Below are positions 37,083 to 47,400 of a DNA stretch of 57,872 bases, piece after piece (the stretch's first letter is position 1; the number at the start of each line of letters is the position of its first letter). The stretch spans positions 150,215-208,086 of the forward strand of contig JAFGHI010000047.1 in the NCBI GenBank assembly GCA_016930235.1. The letters run 5' to 3'. A program made the translations under genes and the position numbers. The notes beneath the pieces are model-generated. The model was given only the letters and a program-made list of their open reading frames with translations, had not been told where the DNA came from and ran no database searches. This DNA comes from Candidatus Omnitrophota bacterium. GTDB taxonomy: Bacteria; Omnitrophota; Omnitrophia; Omnitrophales; Aquincolibacteriaceae.

Positions 37083-38918
37083 ATGTGCGGTATATGCGGT
37101 TTTGTAGGGACCGGGGACGAGTCGGTTCTCGTAAGGATGCAGGATAAACTAGTCCACCGTGGTCCTGACGACAAAGGTCATCACTATCAAGCAGGATTGG
37201 GGCTTGCCAATCTCAGGCTGAGTATCATTGATCTCGAAGGCGGTCATCAACCTATCTACAATGAGGACGGGAAAATTTTTGTCGTCTACAACGGTGAAAT
37301 CTACAACTTCCAATCCCTCCAAAAAAGACTTGAAGCAAAAGGTCACCGCTTCCGCTCCAAGACAGATACAGAAGTCATCGTTCATGCCTATGAGGAATGG
37401 GGAGATGATTGCGTTAAGCAATTTCGGGGGATGTTTGCTTTCGCTCTCTGGGACGGGCACCAAAATCGCCTGTTTGCTGCGCGTGACCGCCTGGGTATCA
37501 AACCTTTCTTTTACGCCGCACCGGGGCGCAATTTTATCTTCGCTTCTGAAACAAAATCCTTGCTCGAACATCCTGAAGTTTCTGCAACGATCGACCCCCT
37601 TGCGTTTGATCTCTATATGCGTCTTTCATTCGTGCCAGCCCCCTTCACTATTTTCAGACAGGTAAAAAAACTACCTCCCGGCCATTCCCTTATTTGGAAA
37701 GATGGGGTTATGAAAATCCGACGCTATTGGCAATTGGCCTTTGAACAAACTCCTATGAGCGAAGCCGCTTGGCTGGACGCGTTGGAAGAAAAGATTTTTG
37801 AAACGGTTAGACGACATCTCATTTCTGACGTCCCGCTCGGCGCGTTCCTGAGCGGAGGCACGGACTCAACGGCGATTGTTTATGCCATGAGCCAATGTTT
37901 ACGCGAACCAGTCAAAACTTTTTCGATCGGGTTCGAAGATCCCTTGCATGATGAGCGTCAATATGCCCGGCAGGCCGCCGGTCTTTTTAAATCCGATCAC
38001 CAGGAATTTCTTGTCCCCCGAGGGATCGACGCCGAAACCTTTCAGAAAATTTTTCGGCACTTGGATGAACCGATGAGCGACACGTCCGTCATCCCAACCT
38101 ATGCTGTCTCCAAATTTGCTCGCCAACGGGTCCCCGTCGTTCTCACCGGAGACGGCGCTGATGAAACTTTCGGCGGATATTTTAAATACCATACATTGAA
38201 AAATTGGGAGGATCGATGGGGAAAATTCCCGCTTACGAAAGGCTTGATGAACACGATGGGGAAATTCCTGAGCCATACCCTGCCCTACGGGAAAAGAACC
38301 CTTACCGCTTTAACAAAGCATTCGGCTGAACGTTACGCGGAACTCACCTATGCCTTTTACTCTTTCGAATTTGATGTTCTCTATGGAGATGCCTTTCGAG
38401 ACGAAATCCACACGCGACGCCAGGAAGGCGATATATGGAAATCCCTGACTCCCCTGATCAAGGGCGAGGACATTTTGACAAGCCTCCAGCATTTGGATAT
38501 TCTGACTTATCTGCCTGATGATATCCTTGTCAAAGTTGACCGCATGAGCATGCTCAATTCCTTGGAGGTCCGAGTTCCATTTTTAGACCATGAATTTCAA
38601 GAACTCGTCGCAAAAATTCCCCCTGAAATAAAATGGAAACCCGACCGTCATAAATCTATTCTGAAAAAATTGCTGGAGCGGTGGGGATTTCCGCTTGAAA
38701 TGATCGACCGCAAAAAAATTGCCTTCACGCCTCCCTTGGAAAGCTATTGGCTGACCAATCAATGGATGAAAACAGCCCATGAGGAATTAATTTCGGGGAA
38801 GGCCCTTCGAAGCGGATTTCTGACAAGAAAAGGCATTGATACAATTTTTAAAAGAGGCAACCGCTCAAAGATGTGGAATCTTTGGATTTTTGAAACCTGG
38901 GGACGCCCTTATTTCTGA
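37083..38918 (+). CDS. asnB: Asparagine synthase (glutamine-hydrolyzing)
   Basis: 'MCGICGFVG', 'RLSIIDLEGGHQPIYNEDG', 'LGAFLSGGTDSTAIVY', 'DRMSMLNSLEVRVPFLDH'. Confidence 0.97.
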   Translation: MCGICGFVGTGDESVLVRMQDKLVHRGPDDKGHHYQAGLGLANLRLSIIDLEGGHQPIYNEDGKIFVVYNGEIYNFQSLQKRLEAKGHRFRSKTDTEVIVHAYEEWGDDCVKQFRGMFAFALWDGHQNRLFAARDRLGIKPFFYAAPGRNFIFASETKSLLEHPEVSATIDPLAFDLYMRLSFVPAPFTIFRQVKKLPPGHSLIWKDGVMKIRRYWQLAFEQTPMSEAAWLDALEEKIFETVRRHLISDVPLGAFLSGGTDSTAIVYAMSQCLREPVKTFSIGFEDPLHDERQYARQAAGLFKSDHQEFLVPRGIDAETFQKIFRHLDEPMSDTSVIPTYAVSKFARQRVPVVLTGDGADETFGGYFKYHTLKNWEDRWGKFPLTKGLMNTMGKFLSHTLPYGKRTLTALTKHSAERYAELTYAFYSFEFDVLYGDAFRDEIHTRRQEGDIWKSLTPLIKGEDILTSLQHLDILTYLPDDILVKVDRMSMLNSLEVRVPFLDHEFQELVAKIPPEIKWKPDRHKSILKKLLERWGFPLEMIDRKKIAFTPPLESYWLTNQWMKTAHEELISGKALRSGFLTRKGIDTIFKRGNRSKMWNLWIFETWGRPYF

Positions 38919-39092
38919 ACAGACTTGGCCGTTAATCCCAAGGAGTTTTTCTTTTGCTATAAATCCACAAACGGCCTAACATCCGGCGGTCGGTCAAGTG
39001 AACGATTATCCTGATCTTTCCTTCCTCGGAAACCAACTTTCGTTCCCGGCATCAGCTCTTCCAGTAAAAATTTATTCCCTTTCCTGACTAAA

Positions 39093-39458
39093 TCAAAATA
39101 TGGAGAAAATCAGGATCCCGAAGGTTGCTGCCACAAGGCCCAGCAGCCGGATCACAAGACTCGGCATTTCGCTATATGCCGTGATGAAAGTCCGCATCTT
39201 TTCAATGTCGGCGGCAAAAACGACAATCCCGCTCACAAGAAAGAGCACGCCCAAAGCCACTGCCGCAACGGGGACAACACTTTGAGAGGCAATGACAAGG
39301 AGCAGGAGGCCAATGAGAACACGAACGACTCCCGCAATATAAAGGTTCCTTCCTTCCTTAAAGAAGTTAAATAGTTTCTGAGAAAACTGCGGCGACGTAA
39401 AGACAGCCAACCCTAAAATGGTAATCGCCAAAGCAATGAGCTTAGCCAGGATAATCAT
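39093..39458 (-). CDS. Small polytopic membrane protein, unknown function
   Basis: 121 aa, hydrophobic segments. Confidence 0.65.
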   Translation of the reverse strand: MIILAKLIALAITILGLAVFTSPQFSQKLFNFFKEGRNLYIAGVVRVLIGLLLLVIASQSVVPVAAVALGVLFLVSGIVVFAADIEKMRTFITAYSEMPSLVIRLLGLVAATFGILIFSIF

Positions 39459-39488
39459 ATCGAACGCCCCTTTCTTTTTTTACCCGAT

Positions 39489-41015
39489 TCAACATACCGT
39501 CTCTTTTGCAACTTTTGATTTTGCTGAAAGAATTCCTACCATTAAAAACAATGTGGTCAGACTTGAAAAATAAAACCTTCTATCGACAATCCCTCCTATC
39601 TCGGGCAACAATGCCACAGCCGTCATTGCACCAAAGGCAAGAACCGTAAAAATCGTAATTTTCCTGCATTCCGAAAACATGAGCGGGATCAAGGAAAGAA
39701 GACAGTAATAGTAATGGCTCAGCAAAAAAACGCAGAAGATGAAAACCACCCCCCCAAAAAAAGCTTCGGCGCCGTGAGAGGCTCTCAAAAAACAAGCCAA
39801 CAGAAAAAGCATGGCTGCAACCGCTATGAAGAAAAAAGGCTTCCGCCCTTCGTAGGTTTTCTCGTTTTCCTCGATCCAGTTCAGCCGCTGCCCGTCCGGC
39901 CATGACTTTAAAACTTCCCGGACATTATGCTCATCCGAAAAAAAGAAAAGGTATCTGAGTCCGACTTTGTTCGTCGTCAGCTTTCCCCGGTGAAGTTCAA
40001 TTTGCCGGGCAAAGCCACGCCAGGGGTTTTCCCCTGCGGGCTTTGGGAGGATCGAGGTCATCAAAAAAATCAAGCCCCCTGCAACGAAAAACGATAAATA
40101 AAAACTCCGAACTGATTTCAACGCTTGCAACCTATCTTTTCTTAAAAGATGACTTAGAAAAAGACCCACAACGCAAAGGCCTGGAAATATTCTCAAAAGT
40201 CCGGATACTGCCACCAAAATCCCACTAAGGATAAACTGGTTTTTGCGGTAGAAGGCAATCCCTAACGCAAGCGCAACTAAATAAGAATACCGAAGGTACG
40301 CCCCCCCGATCATGAGATAGTCGTTTAAGGGATTGACCGCAAGACAAAATAGAAACACAAGCCCCGCCTCTAAACCTAAAAGTATTGCGATGAGCCCTCC
40401 GCATAAAAGGATCAGCAAGATATCCAAACAAGCAGCGATTTGGATGAAGTCTCGGGTTGAAAGAAAAGGCTGGGACGATAAAAAAGAAAGTATCGCTGTT
40501 ACAAAAGGTGTCCCATTATACCCGTGGTCCTGATAGCCGAATTTCACGCCCCAATTCGTCGGAGCTGTCAACCGAAAAACCGAAAGATCTTCCTTAAATT
40601 CCCTCCACCGTTCTTTTGTAAAAAGGCCGGCGATTTCGGATTTTCTCGCCAAAACCTCACTTCGAGGTTCGAGTTCGTATGTCTCAAGAGACCGGATTGC
40701 CAAATCGCCCCGAAAATAGGGATCGTCTTCGGAATCCGCGACGAGGGAAGCCTCATAAAGCTTCGTGTATCCAAGCTCCGGGAAATATTTAGACCCCATG
40801 TAATAGTGATAAATCTCAAGGTTGTGAAGATGCGTTCTCCCCCCATGAAAGAGAAAGAAATTGAAGTGTGCCGTAAAACCCAAAAGAGTCAGGAGGGCAA
40901 GAATCAAAACAAAATATTTCTTCAACCAGTTGTTTTCTTTTCGGAAATAGAAAACCACCGCAAAAATCAGGATGAGGACAATTTGCAAAACCTGCCGCTC
41001 CGCCAGATAGGTCAC
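39489..41015 (-). CDS. Polytopic membrane protein, possible GT87/DUF2029-type glycosyltransferase
   Basis: 508 aa, many TM segments; family call tentative. Confidence 0.6.
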   Translation of the reverse strand: MTYLAERQVLQIVLILIFAVVFYFRKENNWLKKYFVLILALLTLLGFTAHFNFFLFHGGRTHLHNLEIYHYYMGSKYFPELGYTKLYEASLVADSEDDPYFRGDLAIRSLETYELEPRSEVLARKSEIAGLFTKERWREFKEDLSVFRLTAPTNWGVKFGYQDHGYNGTPFVTAILSFLSSQPFLSTRDFIQIAACLDILLILLCGGLIAILLGLEAGLVFLFCLAVNPLNDYLMIGGAYLRYSYLVALALGIAFYRKNQFILSGILVAVSGLLRIFPGLCVVGLFLSHLLRKDRLQALKSVRSFYLSFFVAGGLIFLMTSILPKPAGENPWRGFARQIELHRGKLTTNKVGLRYLFFFSDEHNVREVLKSWPDGQRLNWIEENEKTYEGRKPFFFIAVAAMLFLLACFLRASHGAEAFFGGVVFIFCVFLLSHYYYCLLSLIPLMFSECRKITIFTVLAFGAMTAVALLPEIGGIVDRRFYFSSLTTLFLMVGILSAKSKVAKETVC

Positions 41016-41452
41016 CAGGAAACTCCCAAATCCCGCTCTGTCATTAGCGATTTAAAAAATTTTTGAAAGACTTTCTTATGCTTTATTGGCTGGATTATAC
41101 GTACTTGCTATGAGAATAACCAGTTTGTTTTACCTTGCTATATCTCAAATCCCACCTTTTAAGTTGAAAAAACGACTTCGAAATTATGTTTTACAAAGAT
41201 ATATAACCTTTTTACTATGTTTTTCTAATTCCTTACGTGGAAAAACGGAAATAATGCCTTTGCGTCTTGAAAAGCTATGCTATAATTACCGCTCTCCGCA
41301 GGACATGAGAGTTTTCATAAAAATTCGTTTTTTCTTTCTAGCAGTCCCAAGAATAGACGATATTTTTTTGCCGAATTACTTCACCGATTTTTGAAAGTAT
41401 CCGTTCACTTGACACTATAAGGAAGGAGCTTTTTGATCTTAAAGCAATAGCT

Positions 41453-44400
41453 ATGAAAAAACCAAACCAGACCCATCGTTATACTCAATCATTATTTCTA
41501 ACCCTTTTCGTCTTATTCGCAATATTTTCTCTTCCGGCCACCTTCGCGTTGGCCGAGGAAGCAATTTCCTACGATATTCTTGACGCAGGCCAAAGAGAAG
41601 TTGTAACGGTTGGTGATTCTAAAGGGCTCATGATTCCTTCCTACGATGCCATCAATGAAAGAGACATCGTAGAATTTGATTACACCTTATCCGAAAATTC
41701 ATCTGCCAGTTTGGTCGCGCGTGATTTCCCTGCGGCATTAAGTGCCGACACGATCGATTCTGTTAAAATCGGGGTCGAAACCTTGGACGCTGAACAAGTC
41801 AACCAGATCGCGGTAGAAGCAAAGTTAAAAGGCGACAAGGGGATCCAAAACATCCCCCTCGCGATTAAGCGCGGTTGGAAATCCCTTGAAGCAAGTATTG
41901 ATTGGAAAAATATCGGCTCTTTACGCGAAATTACTTTTACGGTTGCAACAAAAAACGATACTTTATCAGCGAAAGGAACCGTCTCTTTCGCGGTTCTTTT
42001 TGAAAAAAAATCTCCGGCAGATCAAGCCAAAACGGGTCCCAACATCCCGACCTCCTTCGGACTTTTGAGTTCCCGTGAGCGGGGCGTTTCCGGTGAGGGG
42101 GGCGCTGAAGGCAGCTTGCTTCCGACTTTCGACCAGGTCGTGGGAAAGGACATCCTCGAGGTTGATTACTCCATCCCCCAAGGTGGTCGTCTGAATGTCT
42201 GGTCAAAAAGTTTTCACACTGCGCTTGACGCCAACACTGCCGACACGGCAAGGGTTGGCATCCGGGCTTTTGACTCCAAGCAAATTAAAGATGTTGCCGT
42301 CAATCTTGAGTTAAAAGGAACCATCGGAAAACAAACAACGCCTCTCAACCTGAAGCCGGGTTGGAATTCCTTTCAAGAAACTGTGGACTGGGTTTCCGTG
42401 GGCGCTCTCAAAGAGGTTTGTTTTACCCTTGCGCCCCAAAAAGGGTCCGGTTTAGTTCATGGAACTTTGTCTTTCGCCCTTCAATTCGTCAAAGGAAATT
42501 CCGCCGATCAAATAAGCTCTGAATCACAATCCTTTACACCTTCGTTCAGTATTATGGATGCTGGCGTCCGCGGTATGTTTAATATCGGAGATGCGCAAGG
42601 TGTTATCGGTGTTGTTTTTGATGAAATCGTTGGGAAAGATGTTTTAAGCTTCGACTATTCGGCGCCCTCCGGCACACATGTTGGTATTTGGACTCAGGAA
42701 TACCCCGCCGAACTTAGCCCTGAAAGCGCCGATGCCGTGCGAATCGGTGTCATGGTCCCAACCGCTGCACAAGTGGATGAAGTTGCGGTTAAGGTTGAAA
42801 TTAAAGGCGAAACGAGCTGGCAGACTATCCCCCTCGAGCTCAAACCCGGATGGAACTCCGTTCTTGAATCCATTAACTGGTCGATGGTTGGTCATCTCAA
42901 GGAGGCTGTTTTTGTCGTCAGCCCAGTTGGCCAAGGCCCCACCATTTTGAGTCCAATGGGCGGGAGCCCTGTTGCGGTCAGCCGCGCTGAAGAAAACGAT
43001 CTGCTTGCCGGAACTCTCTATTTTGACCTTGAGTTCGGAAAACTTTCGCTCCTTCAAAAATATTTCACTTTTGTCAAGATCGGGCTTCTTCTTTTATTGA
43101 GCCTGCTCTTAGCCTTTTTCGTCGCGATTCTCAAGCGAAATTTCGGGAAAAATGGAGCTGAGGAATTTCAATCGTTCCGCCGCCGCGACGCGGAACTAGA
43201 CACCCCCGGGGATTCGCGCTCGCTGAAACTCCGCTGGGATCTTTTTTACGGTACAGTCGCCGTCCTCATTGTCGGCGTAGCCATTAAAATTTATTCTCTG
43301 GGGACCATCGGTTATTTGGACGATGGGCTGAACTTTACTTTCCTGGCAGTCGCCTTAACCGGCGCGGTGATAGCAGCCCTCTTAAAATACAAGCATACGG
43401 GGAAACACTTATCCCCCAGCGAAATCTTCCAGAATGTTCTCATTACCGGGCTCCTAGCTGCGTCATCGACAAAGCAAGACCTGCTTCAAGCGCCAGCAAC
43501 CTGGTCGCAATTATTTATGATTGCTAACCTGACGGCAACCATCGTTTTTTTGATTTATCACATTTCCAATGCGTGTTCGCTCGCTTCTTCGGGGAAACAT
43601 TTAAAACCTTTGACCGGAGCTTTGATCACCATCACTCCCTATCTCTTTGGCTGGTTGCTGCTGCTTGAAAATTCCAACCTTCTTCAAACGATCGCCAGCG
43701 TTCTTACTTTTGGCCTTCTCGCATCCTGGCCGATCGCCAACGAAATTTTTGGCCGGTTTATCGTCGTCCTCGTTTTCAACGAAGTCTTCACCAACGGCAT
43801 CAGCATGGCAACCAAGGGAAAGCTGGTCCGGACTGCCAAAGCCCATTGGGTCATTTTATTGGTTTCCTTGGGTGTTGTTGTCGCACCCTGGATTGCTGAT
43901 TTGGGATCCAGTGAAGCGGCTGCTTCTTTGCCGGGTATGCTCCCAGCCTTGGCCGCCATCCTGGCAACAATTCTTTCCTACGGCGGTCTTTGGGGTGAAG
44001 TTTACCTTATCACCGGCATCGCTCTCGACGGCGGCCACCGAACTGCACCCTCGAACGAATCTATCTCGCAACACGTATGGATTGGAACGAAAAAAGGCAT
44101 GGCGTATAGCGGCATTTTATTGTCCCTGCTTTTCCTTCTTTATATGCTGCTGAATTCCCCGGCTGCCCAAGCCGTGATGAATGCTATGCCACTTTTGGTT
44201 GGAATTCTTTCGGGAGCTCTCTTGTTCCCGCTTATTAAAACAATTATCGAAACCTTTGATGGCAGCCAGCCTTTCTTCGAGCGCACGGCCTACAGTTATC
44301 GTGATAAAACATTGTATGCCCGCGGCGCTGTGATCGGTTTCGGTTTTGCCTACATGATCACACAAAATATGTTTCAGCTCGCCATGTCAGACCGCATCAG

Positions 44401-47400
44401 CTTCGGTCTCATGATCGGTCTTTTGGCTTCCTCCGGTGTTAGCTTGTTAAGAGATATCGTTTACGCGATTCGAGGCGAGGGACGGGTTCAATCCTGGCGA
44501 CTTTATTTGACAGATGGACTGCTCGGGGCTTTTGTCGGCAGTGCGGCAGCTTTTTATTTGGATACGAGGCAAATCCCGGTCGTCATTCAAAAATTTAAGC
44601 TTTATACCAGCGCGGGATTCGACGCGGTTGAATACATCACCTATCCGCTGGTCAACAAGTGGGGACGTATCGATTTAGGAACTTATACCGGCGGGGCAAA
44701 ACTCCTTTTTACGGAATCGCTGGCGGGTGTTATTAACTGGGCCGTCGCGGCTTGGTTGTTCGCTATCAACAAAGTCTTCCTCCAAGCTTATTTCGATAAA
44801 GACACCACTCCCATCAAATTCTTTTTCTCCAAGGCCGGTTTTGCCACTTTGATTGAACATATGATCTATGTCTTACGGTGGGGCTTGTGGATGTCTCCGA
44901 TCATCTTCACCTTTCTGCGGATGATGCCAGACCCGACCTGGTATAACCAAGATGGCGCCATTCGGACACTGTTCGCAATTTACAATAACGCAACCATGTC
45001 TTCGGAAGCCTTCCGTGAATGGAGTTTAAATTTCTTCATCTACATCCTGGCGTTCGATTTCTTGCGCATCCTTATTTGGATGGATCATATGGGGCTGCGC
45101 GTTGCAACGCTTGTAAACCTTAGTTTCATCGGACTCGATAAACTGGATGAAAAGATCGCGCGCTTCATCGGACCTGCTGCCGCACAACGTTACATCCCTG
45201 AAGGCGTGAAGCGTTTCGCTACTTGGGCGCCTCTTTTAATTCCTTTTTACTTGCCTCGCGGCAAGGAATGGGATTTCGCCTGGAATGCCTCGGAAGCCAT
45301 TCAAAACGGATCCCGAGGAGGATTCCTTGAAATGCTTCAATCACTTTCCTTTGGGCAAATGGTGGGTTTAGTTATCTCGGCAATCCTTATTTCGGCGGGA
45401 ATTTCTTTTGTGATCCGACTTCTCGTACGGCGTGGGCGGCGGCGGCGTTTGGCTTGTTTCGAACTCGGTAACCGCGATTACAAGGTCGTTGTCAAAGAAA
45501 ATGGGGATATCTATAGTGAGGTTTATCATAAAAAGAGTACGGTGTACCCTCCCGAATACGATGTGACCCGAAAGTCTTATGACATGATTGACCCGTGCGG
45601 GCGAATCCTCTTTTTCGCCGAGGCAAAAAACGGGCAAAAAGAATCTTCCGTGACCTGGCCGGTCATTGGAAATTTCCCCCACGACGAATTCGAGGCCCCT
45701 CGCATAGAAAAGGGCGAGGATTCTCTTCGCATCATGAACACCTATAATGGGGTTAAAACGATTATTGAGATTACCCTGCCCGGAGAAGAATCAACGGCAG
45801 AGATTTGGGCGATTACGATTGAGAATCTCACCCACAAGGCACGCGAACTGAAAGTCGTTCCTTATGTGGAATGGGTCTTGAATGGCGGCCTTCATGACCG
45901 ATTTCATACACAATACGCACGTCTTTTCCCGGAAATGGAATATGTAAGCGGGGCCAACGCCATCTTGTCCTGGCAAAAAGGGACTAAATCGATGGGCGTT
46001 CTGGCCGCTGACCTTCCGCCGGAAGGATTTTTGACTTCACGTATGGATTTTATCGGGCGCGCCCGGAGTATCTGGACGCCAAGATCTCTCGAAACGTTTA
46101 ATTTCGAAGAAGCCCGGGACACTTCTCCTTACCCGACCTTCGACCCTATTGGAAGCCTGCTGATCAACATGAAACTCGCCCCCAAAGGGACTGAAACCTT
46201 ACGGCTCATGATTGGTTACGGGAAAAATAAGTCCTCAGCGCTTGATCTGGTAAAAGAATTCCTTAAACCTCGGGCGATAAATCCAAAACCCGAAGCGGAC
46301 ATCAAAAAATCGCCCTTGATCGGACATGGTGAGATCCCGAGCGGCACACCACAACCTTATTCCGAATATCAAGAGAACGGGAACAAACTTCTCGTCCGAA
46401 CACCTTACACAACAAGGCCTTATGATCATGCGCTGTCAAATGCCATGGGACATTCGGTCATGGTCACGAACCGGGGACTTCATACCTCCTGCAACGGAAA
46501 TTCTCAGCAGAATCGTCTGACCCCGGATTGGCCGGACACCGTCACTAAAGAAATTCCGACAGAGGCCATTTACCTTTACGACATAGACAGAAATGAATGG
46601 TACTCGCCCACCCATCACCCTCTTAATGAAACTGATGCAAAAAATGAGGCGGGGTTCAGCGTTGACGGGACTGCCGTCTTTAAAATGTCCCATCGCGCGA
46701 TTTCAACAGAGCTAACTGTTTTTGTTCCGCCCGAAGATCCGTTGGGCGTTTATCTCCTGAAAGTAAAAAACAATTCCAGCGCACCTAAAAGGATGCGCGT
46801 CGCACCTTACTTCCAAATGGTGCTTGCTTTTCAACCTGAAAAGTCGGGCCCGCTACAAATTCACCACGATAAAGTATTGGATGCGCTATTCTTTCAAAAT
46901 CCGCGCAACATGTTCCGTATCGGTTGGGCTTTTGCTTCCATGTCGGTTCCTGCAGACTGCGTTGAAACCAAGCGCGGTCGATTTTTCGGGGCCGAGCGCG
47001 GCGTCAAACATCCTTACATCGTCGAAAAAGGAGAGGCGGATAAATCCCAGCTTACAGACAGCGCGCAAATCGCAGGATTTGTCGGAACGCTTGAAATTCC
47101 AGCGAATGGCGAAGCCTCGGTAGCAATTATCATGGGGCAAGCCGACGAGCGTAAGGAGGCTCTCAAACTTGTCCAAAAATACAAGAACATGGAAAACGTG
47201 AGGAAGAGTCTCAGCGATACAAAAAAATGGTGGCTCTCTTTGATGAATACGGCGTCTATTGAATCCAACACTCCTGAATTTGACCGCTTGCTCAATTGGC
47301 TCAAATATCAGGCAATAGCAGAACGCATTTGGCCCAGGCGTGGATTTTACCAGACCAGCGGGGCATTTGGTTTCCGTGATCAGCTCCAGGATACCGTCAA

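Noticed and set aside
37083-38918. asnB as part of a biosynthetic cluster
   Set aside because: No neighbouring biosynthetic genes; consistent with a stand-alone asparagine synthase.
41086-41394. 102-aa ORF upstream of the GH94 gene
   Set aside because: No domain, poor coding character in an AT-rich intergenic region; not supportable.
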